From Embleya sp051903075 (lineage in GTDB: Bacteria; Actinomycetota; Actinomycetes; Streptomycetales; Streptomycetaceae): a DNA stretch of 64,000 bases. Both the position numbers and the translations under genes were made by a program. Below the pieces are notes generated by a model that ran no database searches, was not told the origin of the DNA, and saw nothing but the letters and a program-made list of their open reading frames with translations. Below, piece by piece: positions 25,577 to 36,721 of the stretch (position 1 is its first letter; every line of letters begins with the position of its first letter). The stretch spans positions 1,612,001 through 1,676,000 of the forward strand of contig NZ_CP182422.1 in the NCBI RefSeq assembly GCF_051903075.1, written 5' to 3'.

Positions 25577-28075
25577 ATGCGGCCGCTGCACGACGAGGAC
25601 CCTTCGAGCGTTGGCGCCTACCGATTGGTGGGCCGGCTCGGCGAAGGGACCACGGCTCGGACCTATCTGGGCGCCGCGCCCGACGACGCCCCCGTCGTCG
25701 TGCGGGTGATCCGGGCCGACCTCGGGCGTGATCCCGCCTTCCGCGCCCGCTTCGGCGAAGAGGTGGACGCCGCGCGGCGGTTGCCCGGCCCCGGCACCGC
25801 CGTGGTCCTGGACGCCGACACCACCGGCCGGCAGCTCTGGTACGCCACCACGCACGTGCCCGGTCCGACGCTGGCCGAGACGGTCCGTCGGCACGGCCTG
25901 CTCCCCGGCCATTCGCTGCGCACGCTGGCCGGCGAACTCGCCGCCTCGCTCGGCCTGTTGCACGCCGCCGGGCTGCACCACGGGCGGCTCGACCCCGGCG
26001 CGGTGCTGCTCGATCCGAACGGCCCCCGGCTGCCGCACGTCGGGATCGCGCACGCCTCGCTCGGCTCGTCGGTGACCTCCGACGGCGTGGTGATCGGCAC
26101 CGTGCTCGACTCCCCCGGCTTTCGTTCGCCGGAGCAGGTACGGGATCTGACGGTGGGTCCGGCGAGCGATGTGTTCTCGCTCGGGTCGGTGCTGGTGTTC
26201 GCCGCGACCGGTGCGGGCCCGTTCGACCGGGGCGACGAGCGCTCGCCGGCCGATCGGGTCGCCGAGGGCGAGCCGGAACTGGGCGACGTGCCCGCGTCGT
26301 TGCGCGACCTGATCGCGGCCTGCCTGGTCAAGGACCCGGACCGGCGGCCCGCTCCGGAGGAGGTGGCCCGGGTCGCGGCCGGCACTCCCGGCCCGAGCTG
26401 GCTGCCCGCGGCCACCGCGACGTGGGTGGCCGAGCGGGTGGCCAACCCGTGGGAGCCGCCCGAGCCGATGCCCGGCAGCGAGCCGTACGCGGCCGACACC
26501 GTACCGGCCCCGCCGCCCGGCGCGACCCCGCCGGCCGAGCCCGAGCCCACGCCCACGACCGTGCCCTCCCCCGCCGCGCCGCCCGCCCCCGAGCCGGAAC
26601 CGGCGCCGCCCACCACCGCGGCCCGGACCCACCGCGCGGCCCGGACCGAACCCGCCGCGCCGCCCGCCGGGGGCGAACCGCCCACCCGCGCACACCGGGC
26701 CGCCGGCTCCTCCCGGGCCAAGTCCCGCCGCGGCTTCCTCGCCGTCGCGGCCGGCGCCGCGATCCTGGGCGGCGGCGGTGCGGCCTGGGCGCTGAGCCGG
26801 GGCGGGGACAAGACGCCCAAGACCGCCCCGAAGCCGTCGGCGCCGGCACCGAGTTCGACGGCACACACGCCCGGCCCGGCCGTACCCGGCGCGGTCCGCG
26901 AACTCACCGTCTGGACCACCGAGAGCCTGGTCCCCGCCGGACTGCTCGGCGAACTCGGCCTGGAATTCGGAAAAATGGGCACCACCGGCGCCGGGGTGCG
27001 GATCGGCACCCGCGTGCAGCCGAAGGCCGGCTACACCCAGGCGCTCGAACAGGCGCTGCGCGCCGGCCGCGGGCCCGACGTGTTCGAACTCGACCTGCTC
27101 GCCCTGGCCCGGTTCAAGGCCGCCGACCTCGTGATGGACCTGACCCCGCTGCAGAGCCGGTTCGACGGCGGCAGCTGGTTCCCCGCCGTGCGGGCCGCGG
27201 TCACCTCGGGGGGCCGGATCATGGCGCTGCCCCTGGGCGCCGGTGTGCCCGTGGTGCTCTACGACAAGGGGCTGTTCCAGGCCGCGCAGGTGGGCGTTCC
27301 GACCGACCGGGTGACGTGGGTCGCGGACCTGGAGAAGTTGCGCCAGGCCAACGCGGCCAACCCCGACTACCGCGCGCTGTACGTACCCGGCGGGGCCTGG
27401 CCGGTGTTGGCCTCGTGCGTGTGGGAGGACGACGGGACCATCGCGGTGCAGGAGGGCGACGCCTGGCGCGGCACGCTCGACCTGCCCGGATCGGTCGAGG
27501 GGGCCCGGTTCTTCCGACACCTCCAGTCGTACGCGCCGGACGCGGTCGGGGCGGGCAACGACGACCCGGCGACCACGGCCCGCGTCGCCAAGGGCGGGGT
27601 CGCCTCGGTGATCGCCGACGCCTCGCTGTACGACGCGGTGGTGGCGGCGAATCCGGCGCTGCGCCCGGTGCTGGGCGCGTTCGCGATCCCGGGCCGCACG
27701 GCGGGCAAGCCGGCCGCCGTCGGGGTGCGCGGCACGGTCTTGGCGGTGTCGGCGGCCAGCCTGTTCAAGGAGGCGGCGATCGACCTGCTCTCCCTGGTCG
27801 CCACCGACCGCTGGCGGGCCCGGATCGCGACGGAGGCCCGGCTGGTTCCGGTGCGCAGTGGCCTGGATCGAGCGGTGCCGTCGGACAATCCGATGATCCA
27901 GGCCGCACTGTCCGCACTGCCCGTGGGCGGTCGGGCGTATCCGGTCGCCCCGGGGTGGTCGGAGCGTCCGCTGACCGAACTCTCCCGGCAGACGCTGGCC
28001 GGCACCGACCCGCTGGCGGCGGCGGCCGCGGCGAACACGATCGTGGCCCGCGAATTCGGCGTCGACCCCACCTGA
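25577..28075 (+). CDS. Pseudokinase-transmembrane-solute-binding-protein fusion
   Basis: This 832-residue chimera joins four parts. Residues 13-280 form a Hanks-type serine/threonine kinase domain with an intact glycine loop (GRLGEGTTARTYLG) and the SPE motif, but the three key catalytic positions are lost: VAIK Lys is Arg43, HRDLKP reads HGRLDP (135-140) and DFG reads HVG (154-156). Residues 290-380 are a Pro/Ala/Glu-rich linker. SRRGFL (about 383-388) plus a hydrophobic helix to about 405 looks like a twin-arginine signal anchor. Residues 430-832 are an extracellular solute-binding protein family 1-type domain (FELDLLALARFKAADLVMDL, LPLGAGVPVVLYDKGLF, GVRGTVLAVS). So it is a membrane receptor with a ligand-binding outside and a probably non-catalytic kinase fold inside. 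ATG 25577 follows ACGGAG. Confidence 0.88.
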   Translation: MRPLHDEDPSSVGAYRLVGRLGEGTTARTYLGAAPDDAPVVVRVIRADLGRDPAFRARFGEEVDAARRLPGPGTAVVLDADTTGRQLWYATTHVPGPTLAETVRRHGLLPGHSLRTLAGELAASLGLLHAAGLHHGRLDPGAVLLDPNGPRLPHVGIAHASLGSSVTSDGVVIGTVLDSPGFRSPEQVRDLTVGPASDVFSLGSVLVFAATGAGPFDRGDERSPADRVAEGEPELGDVPASLRDLIAACLVKDPDRRPAPEEVARVAAGTPGPSWLPAATATWVAERVANPWEPPEPMPGSEPYAADTVPAPPPGATPPAEPEPTPTTVPSPAAPPAPEPEPAPPTTAARTHRAARTEPAAPPAGGEPPTRAHRAAGSSRAKSRRGFLAVAAGAAILGGGGAAWALSRGGDKTPKTAPKPSAPAPSSTAHTPGPAVPGAVRELTVWTTESLVPAGLLGELGLEFGKMGTTGAGVRIGTRVQPKAGYTQALEQALRAGRGPDVFELDLLALARFKAADLVMDLTPLQSRFDGGSWFPAVRAAVTSGGRIMALPLGAGVPVVLYDKGLFQAAQVGVPTDRVTWVADLEKLRQANAANPDYRALYVPGGAWPVLASCVWEDDGTIAVQEGDAWRGTLDLPGSVEGARFFRHLQSYAPDAVGAGNDDPATTARVAKGGVASVIADASLYDAVVAANPALRPVLGAFAIPGRTAGKPAAVGVRGTVLAVSAASLFKEAAIDLLSLVATDRWRARIATEARLVPVRSGLDRAVPSDNPMIQAALSALPVGGRAYPVAPGWSERPLTELSRQTLAGTDPLAAAAAANTIVAREFGVDPT

Positions 28076-28112
28076 CGGATCTCCCCGGCGGCAACCATCA
28101 CCACGCGGCCCC

Positions 28113-28176
28113 AGGGCGTGTCTTCAGGCCCCCGCCGAGCTCCACGACGCCCGACGGGGGCCTGAAGACACGCCCT
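28113..28176. repeat. 22-bp perfect inverted repeat between the two SBP-fusion genes
   Basis: AGGGCGTGTCTTCAGGCCCC and its complement form 22-bp arms at 28113-28134 and 28155-28176 around a 20-nt loop, 37 bp after the first fusion gene and 61 bp before the next start. It would fold into a very strong terminator. The AGGGCGTGTCTTCAG end could also be that of a miniature mobile element, but no second copy was seen in the window. Confidence 0.65.
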
Positions 28177-28237
28177 AGGGTTTGCGCAGGCATGGCATCC
28201 GGCCATGCCTGTCGCCCACTCTCGGAGGAGCCCCGCC

Positions 28238-30220
28238 GTGTCGTCGTGGAACGAGGAACCACCCGCGTCGAGGGACGACGACCCGTCGGCCGAACCACCG
28301 CCTCGGCCCACGTATGCCCCGATGGCCGTGCCGCCGCCCCCGGGGCAGCCGGCCGGACCACCCGCGCGGCACGCCAGCGGACCGGCGGGGCAACAGCCGG
28401 CGGGCCACCCGGTCGGCGCGGCCGCGCAGTCCCCGGCCGGCCAGTCACCCGGATACCCGGCGGGGGCACAGCCCCCGGCAGACACCGTGCCGCAACCGCC
28501 GCCGAGCGCCGCGCCGGGCTACCCGCCAGGCCAGGCCCCCCAATACCCGGCGGGGCAATCCGCGCAGCCGCCTGGCCAGGCCCCGCAATATCCGAACCAG
28601 GCACCGCAGTACCCGCCGGGGCAGCCCGCACAGCCCCCCGGCCGGCCCCCGCAATACCCGAACCAGGCACCGCAATACCCGGCAGGGCAGCCCGCGCAAC
28701 CCCCCGCCCAGGGAGCGCGGTATGGCGCGGGCGCGTCGTATCCGGGAGCCGCCCCGCAATACCCCGGCCCGCCGCAGTACCCGAGCGCGCCCGGCGGCTG
28801 GGGCCCGCAACCCCCGCAGCCCGCCGCAGGCGCCGGCACCTCCCGGCGCCGGGTGATCGTGGCCGGTTCGGTCGCGGCGGCCGTCGCGGCCGGCGGCGGG
28901 GTCGCGGCGTGGCTGCTCACCCGAGGCGACGACAAGAGTGCCGCCCCGCCGCCCAAGCCGAACCCGACCTCCCCCGCACCGGTGCCGCCGGGGCCGCCGG
29001 CCCTGCCCGAACCGCCCACCACCGAGAGCGGTCCGTACACGCTCACCATGTGGCTGGACAAGATCTACACCCCGGGCGTCGACCAGGCGAAGACCACCAC
29101 CGACCTGGCCGCCGCGCTGGTCAAGGCGGACCCGCTGGGCACCGTGCGCAGCGATGTCCAGGAATACGTCGACCAGACGAAGCTGGACACCGCGCTCGCC
29201 GCGGGCAACGGCCCCGACCTCTTCCAGATCGACAGCCTGGGCCTGGCCCGCCGGGTCAAGCAGGGCACACTGCTCGACCTGACCCCGTACGCCAAGCGGT
29301 TGAACGCGGACTCCTGGCACCCGGCGGCCCGGGCCGCCTGCACCGTCGACGGCAAGCTGTACGCGCTGCCGATGGACGTGTACGCCCCGGTCGTGCTGTA
29401 CGACAAGCGGCTGTGCGATCCGGCCGGGTTCGTGGTGCCCACCACGCGCGACGAGTGGATCACCCAGTTGGACAAGCTCAAGCAGCACTACGCGAGCGAC
29501 CCGCAGTTCGAGGCGCTGCACCTGGTCGGCCGGGCCTGGCAGACGATCGCCGCGTGCCTGTACGCGAGCGGCTGCGAGATAGCCGTGCCGCAGAACGAGC
29601 GCTGGGCCGGGCGCCTGAACACGGAAGCGGGCCGCGCGGGCATCACGTTCTTCCAAAAGCTCCAGTCCTATTCGAGCGCGCCGAAGAACGTCGAGGAGTA
29701 CAAGGACCCGGCCGGCAGCATCACCGCCGTGCTCACCGCCGGCAAGTCGGCGATGGCGGTCCAGCCGGACTGGGTGGTGGCCGAACTGCTGCGCACCTCC
29801 CCCGAGACGGCCCGCAACCTTGGCGCCTTCCCGATGCCCGGGACCACCGCCGGCAAGCCCGCGACGGTCGGCGTGTGGGCCGGCGTGCTGGCCGTGTCGG
29901 CGAAGACCGAACACCCGGTGGGGGCGACCAACCTGCTCCGGGTGATGTCCTCGTCGGTGTGGCAGGAGCGCTGGGCGAACGAGAACGAGACGATGTCGGC
30001 GCTCGGCGGGCTGACCACCACCACGGGCGCCGCCAACCCGGCCCGGGCCGCGACGCTGACCGCGCTCGCCCAGGGCAAGCCGTATCCGGCCGCACCGGGC
30101 TGGACGGCGGTTCCGCTCAAGGACTTCGCCGAGAAGGTGCTGGGCGGCGCCGACCCGGTCTACGTCGGCGCCGAGCAGGACGCCAGGATCGGGGGCAGCT
30201 TCAGCGAATACCGGTCCTGA
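28238..30220 (+). CDS. Membrane-anchored solute-binding protein with Pro/Gln-rich cytoplasmic tail
   Basis: This 660-residue protein is homologous in its C-terminal half to the preceding fusion gene. Residues 1-200 are a low-complexity tail built from PPGQAPQYP/NQAPQYPAGQP-type repeats. SRRRVIVAG and a hydrophobic helix (about 205-230) form a twin-arginine-like signal anchor. A Pro-rich spacer follows, and from about 265 to the end there is a solute-binding domain (LDTALAAGNGPDLFQIDSL, YALPMDVYAPVVLYDKRL, MPGTTAGKPATVGVWAGVLAVS). It has no lipobox and no ABC permease neighbour. GTG 28238 follows GGAGGAG at 7 nt. Pro-rich tails of this kind can bind SH3/WW-like or FHA-like partners or condense; the role here is unknown. 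Confidence 0.88.
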   Translation: MSSWNEEPPASRDDDPSAEPPPRPTYAPMAVPPPPGQPAGPPARHASGPAGQQPAGHPVGAAAQSPAGQSPGYPAGAQPPADTVPQPPPSAAPGYPPGQAPQYPAGQSAQPPGQAPQYPNQAPQYPPGQPAQPPGRPPQYPNQAPQYPAGQPAQPPAQGARYGAGASYPGAAPQYPGPPQYPSAPGGWGPQPPQPAAGAGTSRRRVIVAGSVAAAVAAGGGVAAWLLTRGDDKSAAPPPKPNPTSPAPVPPGPPALPEPPTTESGPYTLTMWLDKIYTPGVDQAKTTTDLAAALVKADPLGTVRSDVQEYVDQTKLDTALAAGNGPDLFQIDSLGLARRVKQGTLLDLTPYAKRLNADSWHPAARAACTVDGKLYALPMDVYAPVVLYDKRLCDPAGFVVPTTRDEWITQLDKLKQHYASDPQFEALHLVGRAWQTIAACLYASGCEIAVPQNERWAGRLNTEAGRAGITFFQKLQSYSSAPKNVEEYKDPAGSITAVLTAGKSAMAVQPDWVVAELLRTSPETARNLGAFPMPGTTAGKPATVGVWAGVLAVSAKTEHPVGATNLLRVMSSSVWQERWANENETMSALGGLTTTTGAANPARAATLTALAQGKPYPAAPGWTAVPLKDFAEKVLGGADPVYVGAEQDARIGGSFSEYRS

Positions 30221-30300
30221 CCCGGCTCCGACCGCTCCTCGACCGGGTGGCCGGAGCCCGGCCGCCGTGTCACCCACACGGCGCAAGAAATCCTCAAGCG

Positions 30301-30332
30301 TAAGCCCGTCGCGGTTCCCCGCGGCGGGCTTA
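30301..30332 (+). terminator. 14-bp hairpin after the SBP gene
   Basis: TAAGCCCGTCGCGG pairs with CCGCGGCGGGCTTA (one G-T pair) around TTCC, 80 bp after the stop. Confidence 0.75.
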
Positions 30333-30471
30333 CCGCATTACCCACCCTCCGCAGTCGGACCGGCGCATACCGTCGGGTCACTTCCCCTTCGGGCGACCGG
30401 CGGTTTCCGGCTTCGGTGGTACATGTCCGGCCGCAGGATCGCTCTCCGAGCACACGAGGATGCGGTCCGTC

Positions 30472-31635
30472 ATGTCCGGAAGTCCCGATCCCTCCCGGGC
30501 CGATCTGCTGCGCGGCAGCCTGGAGGCCGTCGCGCCCGCCGCGCACGATCTGGTCTCGCACTTCTACGCGCTGTTGTTCCTGCGCCGCCCCGACCTGCGC
30601 GCGCTGTTCCCGCCGGCCATGGACCACCAGCGCGATCGCCTGCTCGCCGCGCTGCTCCGGGTCGGCGGGAGCAGCGACGAACCGCACGAGTTGCGCCGCT
30701 ATCTGCGCGGACTGGGCCGGGACCATCGCAAGTACGGGGTGCTGGACGAGCACTACGACGCGGTCGGCAGCGCGCTGATCGGCGCGCTGGCCCGCTACCT
30801 GGGCGAGCGCTGGACGCCGGAACTGCAGGCCGCGTGGGTGGAGGTGTACACGTGGGCGGCGGCGGTGATGATCGAGGCCGCCGCCGACGACGCCGAGGAC
30901 GCGCCCGCGTGGTGGGACGCGGTGATCACCGCCCACGAGCCGCGCGGCCGGGACATCGCGGTGATCACCGTCGAGCCGGATCGCCCGCTGCCCTACCACC
31001 CCGGCCAGCACGTCACGGTGGAGACCCCGTGGTGGCCCAGGGTGTGGCGGCACTACTCGATCGCCAACGCCCCGCGCGTCGACGGCCGGCTGGAGCTGCA
31101 CGTGCGCGCGGTGCCGGCGGGGTGGGTGAGCAACGCGCTGGTACATCGGGCCCGGGTCGGCGACCGGATCCGGCTCGGCCCGGCGCGCGGCGGCCTGGTG
31201 TTGCGCGGCGAGACGCTGCGCCGGACGTTGTGCGTGGCCTACGGCACCGGCCTGGCGCCGATCAAGGCGCTGGTGGAGCACATGGCGCAGCGTCAGCTGG
31301 CGCACCGCGCACATGTGTTCATCGGCGCCAAGTACCGGGCGGACCTGTACGACCTGGGCGCGCTGTCCGCGATGGCCGACGTGTACCCGTGGTTGAACGT
31401 GATCCCCGCGGTCACCCACGACCGCTCGTTCGCGGGCGACCAGGGCGCGCTGCCCGACGTGCTGGCCAGGTACGGCGACTGGGCGGACCACGACGTGTTC
31501 GTCAGCGGGTCGGCGGCCCTGGTCCGGGCCACCGCACACCGCCTGACCGGCGAATTGGGGGTGGCCCCGCAGCGCCTGCGTACCGAGAGCCTGGACGGGG
31601 CGGCCGGCGGGACGGTGCTGCTCCGGGGCCGCTGA
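30472..31635 (+). CDS. Flavohaemoglobin-like protein (globin plus FAD/NAD reductase)
   Basis: This 387-residue, two-module protein has an N-terminal globin (LVSHFYALLFLRRPDLRALFP, with proximal His in LGRDHRKYGVLDEHY, about residue 88) followed by a ferredoxin-reductase FAD domain (YHPGQHVTVETPWW, WRHYSIANAP) and an NAD domain (CVAYGTGLAPIKALVEH, VFVSGSAALVRAT). This is the Hmp/flavohaemoprotein architecture, used for NO dioxygenation or as a haem-linked NADH reductase. The ATG at 30472 has GAGGA 11 nt upstream; an ATG at 30460 lies inside that ribosome site and is less likely. It is cytoplasmic. Confidence 0.88.
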   Translation: MSGSPDPSRADLLRGSLEAVAPAAHDLVSHFYALLFLRRPDLRALFPPAMDHQRDRLLAALLRVGGSSDEPHELRRYLRGLGRDHRKYGVLDEHYDAVGSALIGALARYLGERWTPELQAAWVEVYTWAAAVMIEAAADDAEDAPAWWDAVITAHEPRGRDIAVITVEPDRPLPYHPGQHVTVETPWWPRVWRHYSIANAPRVDGRLELHVRAVPAGWVSNALVHRARVGDRIRLGPARGGLVLRGETLRRTLCVAYGTGLAPIKALVEHMAQRQLAHRAHVFIGAKYRADLYDLGALSAMADVYPWLNVIPAVTHDRSFAGDQGALPDVLARYGDWADHDVFVSGSAALVRATAHRLTGELGVAPQRLRTESLDGAAGGTVLLRGR

Positions 31636-31731
31636 GCTGCGGCGGGCGGGACCCGGGGGCGTAACGTACGGGTCATCAGGGTCGTGTCGAGTCGTGTCGA
31701 TACGACCGCTTCGAGCCGCAGGAGCACCCGC

Positions 31732-34008
<2,277 letters not shown>

Positions 34009-34010
34009 TT

Positions 34011-34213
34011 GTTGGGCGCTTCGCGCCGGCTCGCGAGGGGCCGCTTTTCTGCTCCCCCGCTTCGCTCCTCCGCAGAAAAGCGGCCCCTCGCTCGGGGTCG
34101 GCTGTCCCTCCGCTTCGCTCCGGGCCATCCGACCTGAACTTTGCGGCTCCGCCGCTCTCCGCGCTTCGCGCGTCGATCACGGGGGCGGCCCGCGTCGTGG
34201 GCGCTGACGCGCC
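34011..34213. repeat. Multi-hairpin repeat element, copy 1
   Basis: The element starts 3 bp after the oxidoreductase stop. It contains TTGGGCGCTTCGCGCC, an 18-bp perfect stem (34035-34052 with 34072-34089) around a CGCTTCGCTCCT-type loop, GCGGCTCCGCCGC, GCGCTTCGCGCG and, at its end, GCGCTGACGCGCC. Copies 2 and 3 at 55830 and 56143 keep the same order of hairpins, with compensating changes in the main stem. It probably acts as a bidirectional terminator here, and the family may be a REP- or MITE-type dispersed repeat. Confidence 0.85.
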
Positions 34214-34230
34214 ACGGGGTCCGGCGGCGG

Positions 34231-35409
34231 TCAGCCCCGGAATCGGGCCGCCAGTACCGCCGCGAGTCGGCGGGAGGCGAAGTCGGTGCCGTGGACGAAG
34301 CGCATCGCCGGGCCGAAGGTGGCGGCGGCGGGCGGGCCGGTGACGTACAGGCCGGGCACGGTGGTCTCGAACGACGCGTCGAGCGCGGGCAGTCCGCCCA
34401 CCGTGGCGATCCGGCGCCGCACGGAGGGTGTCAGGAAGCCGAGGGCGGCCAGGTCGACCCGGTAGCCGGTCGCGGCGAGCACGTGGTCGGCGTGTACCTC
34501 GCGCTGGTAGCCGGTCCGGTCCCGCAGCCACATCCGCGCCCGCCCGTCGGTCTCGCGCCGGGCCCGGGTGACGGTCTGCGCGTCGCGGACCGGGACCCGT
34601 CCGTCCAGCCGATCGCGCAACCACCACGCGGCGGACGGGCCGAGGATGCGCCGGGCGAGGTCGACCCGGACGCAGGCGGGCAGCAGCCGGAACGCGGCCG
34701 GGCCCCGCGCGGCGGCGGCGATCGTCCAGCCGGCTCCCAGCGGCGAGTCCGGGGTGAGCCGCCGGGCCCGGGGCGGGGCGGCGAACCGGATGTGCTCTGC
34801 CCGGCCGAACACCCGGACCCGTGCGGCGCCGCCCTCGTGCAGCAACGCGGCGCTCTCCAGGGCCGATTGGCCGGAGCCGATCACCACGATGTCCCGGTCC
34901 GCGCCGAGTTCGGCCAGGTCGGGGCGCTGCGCGGGGTGTGAGACCAGGTCGTCGCCGAGGTGTTCGAGCACGGCCGGCACGTAGCGGTGCGCGGCCAGGC
35001 CGGTGGCCAGCACCACCGCGTCGACCGCCAGGTCCGGGCCGCCGTCCCGGGCGAGCACGAAGCCGTGCCCGGCCGGCTCGATGCCGGTGACGCGCTCGCG
35101 CTCCACGTCCGGGACCAGGCGCTCGGCGAACCACCGCCCGTAGGCCACGAACAACTCCAGGGGCACCGGCTGATCGCCCGTCAGCGGGCGCTCGCCGCGG
35201 GCCCGTTGGAAACAGGCCAGGGTGAATCCTGGCCTCGGCGCGGCGATCGAGGAGGCATCGGGCCTGGATTTCAGCAGCATGCCGATCGGCATGTGCCGCC
35301 GCCAGCTCTCCAGCGGTACGCCGAACACCCGGACGGTCACCCCGAGTTGGTGCAGGTGGGCGGCGAGCGAGAGGCCGTAGGGGCCGGCTCCGACGATGGC
35401 CACGGTCAT
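34231..35409 (-). CDS. FAD-dependent NAD(P)-binding oxidoreductase
   Basis: This 392-residue flavoprotein resembles N-hydroxylating and Baeyer-Villiger-type monooxygenases. The FAD Rossmann motif GAGPYGLSLAAHL is at the N terminus, a second nucleotide motif GSGQSALESAALL is at about residue 185, and ATGYRVDLAALGFL precedes the C-terminal FAD contact (VPGLYVTGPPAAATFGP). There is no signal peptide. It is divergent from the ATP-grasp gene with 94 bp between, which suggests joint control and a shared product with that gene and the polysaccharide genes. Substrate unknown; an amino or sugar N-oxidation is only one possibility. Confidence 0.85.
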   Translation of the reverse strand: MTVAIVGAGPYGLSLAAHLHQLGVTVRVFGVPLESWRRHMPIGMLLKSRPDASSIAAPRPGFTLACFQRARGERPLTGDQPVPLELFVAYGRWFAERLVPDVERERVTGIEPAGHGFVLARDGGPDLAVDAVVLATGLAAHRYVPAVLEHLGDDLVSHPAQRPDLAELGADRDIVVIGSGQSALESAALLHEGGAARVRVFGRAEHIRFAAPPRARRLTPDSPLGAGWTIAAAARGPAAFRLLPACVRVDLARRILGPSAAWWLRDRLDGRVPVRDAQTVTRARRETDGRARMWLRDRTGYQREVHADHVLAATGYRVDLAALGFLTPSVRRRIATVGGLPALDASFETTVPGLYVTGPPAAATFGPAMRFVHGTDFASRRLAAVLAARFRG

Positions 35410-35503
35410 GGCGGTGCCCTTCGGATATTCGAGTGGATTATTGGCTTATCCGGTGAAAAGTCGGTTCACGCTGCTAGAAAGGTCCGGACGGGGAGGCGAC
35501 GAA

Positions 35504-36712
35504 ATGGTTGTCCGAGGAGTCGAGCTGGATCGTGCGGTGCCCGCGCTGCTGTTCAAGGTCGGCCGCTATCCGCTGCACCAGGGCTCGGTCGGCGCGGTGC
35601 GCTCCCTCGGGCGCGCGGGTGTGCCGGTGCACGCGGTGGTCGAGGACGCGTACACCCCCACCGCCCTGTCCCGGCACCTGAGTCGGCGGCACGTGTGGCC
35701 CACCACCGGCCTGGAGGACCCGAGGGCGCTGGTGGAGCAACTGCTCGACATCGGCCGCCGGTTGCCCGCCCGCGCGGTCCTGGTGCCCACCGACGACGAG
35801 GCGGCGCTGCTGGCCGCCGGTGCCCAGGACCGCCTCGCGGAGTGTTTCCTGCTGCCCAAGATCGACCCGGACCTGCCCGCCGGGCTGGCGGGCAAGCGCG
35901 GGCTCTACCGGCGCTGCCTGGCCCACGGGGTGCCCGCGCCGGACACCCGCTTCCCCGCCGACCGCGAACAACTGATCGCGTTCGCGGCCGAGTTGGGCTA
36001 CCCGGTGGTGGTCAAGAATCTCGCGCCGTGGGATCGGCTGCGGGCGCCGGTGGTGCCGGGCACCACGCTGGTCCGCGACCGGCGCGCGCTGCTCGCGCTG
36101 GTCGGCGACCCGCGCGGGGTGTTGTTGCAGGCGTACGTGCCGCGTGAGGCGGCGCAGGATTGGATCGTGCACCTGTACGCCGCGCCGGACGGTCGGTGCG
36201 CGCCGGTGTTCACCGGCCTCAAGCTCCGCTCCTGGCCGCCGCACGCGGGGGTGACCACGTACGCCCGGGCGTTGGCCAACCCGGGTCTCGCCCGTCGTTC
36301 CGCGCGGCTGTGTCGGGCGCTCGGCTATCGGGGTCCGGCCGACCTGGACTGGCGGCTCGACCTGCGCGACGGGCGCTACAAGCTGGTCGACTTCAACCCG
36401 CGGGTGGGCGCCCAGTTCCGCATGTTCGAGACCGCGCGGGGCCTGGACGTGGTGCGTGCGCTGCATCTGGACCTGACCGGGAGGCCGATCCCCCCGGGTG
36501 GCCAGCGCGAGGGTCGGCGCTATGTCGCCGAGCATCTGGATCTCGCCGCGTTCGTGGCCTACCGGGGGCGTTGCGGCGTGGCCCGGCCACCGGGCCGGGC
36601 GCCGGGGTGGGGCGGGGTGGAGGCGGCCTGGCTGGCCCTGGACGATCCGCTGCCGGCGGCGGTCACGGCGGTGCGCACGCTCGCCCTGGCCGTACGCCGG
36701 CGGCGGCACTGA
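35504..36712 (+). CDS. ATP-grasp carboxylate-amine ligase
   Basis: This 402-residue ATP-grasp enzyme joins a carboxylate to an amine (or similar) using ATP. The N-terminal preATP-grasp part (LFKVGRYPLHQGSVGAVRSLG) is followed by the grasp core: GYPVVVKNLAPWDR with the ATP Lys, then the hinge LLQAYVPRE, then DLDWRLD and VDFNPRVGAQFRMF, whose Asp/Asn/Arg bind Mg-ATP. Such enzymes in surface-polysaccharide loci attach amino acids or modify uronic acids. ATG 35504 follows GGGGAGG. An upstream in-frame extension runs into the divergent gene's start and was rejected. The GH16 gene starts 9 bp after its stop. Confidence 0.88.
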   Translation: MVVRGVELDRAVPALLFKVGRYPLHQGSVGAVRSLGRAGVPVHAVVEDAYTPTALSRHLSRRHVWPTTGLEDPRALVEQLLDIGRRLPARAVLVPTDDEAALLAAGAQDRLAECFLLPKIDPDLPAGLAGKRGLYRRCLAHGVPAPDTRFPADREQLIAFAAELGYPVVVKNLAPWDRLRAPVVPGTTLVRDRRALLALVGDPRGVLLQAYVPREAAQDWIVHLYAAPDGRCAPVFTGLKLRSWPPHAGVTTYARALANPGLARRSARLCRALGYRGPADLDWRLDLRDGRYKLVDFNPRVGAQFRMFETARGLDVVRALHLDLTGRPIPPGGQREGRRYVAEHLDLAAFVAYRGRCGVARPPGRAPGWGGVEAAWLALDDPLPAAVTAVRTLALAVRRRRH

Positions 36713-36721
36713 GGAGAGTGG

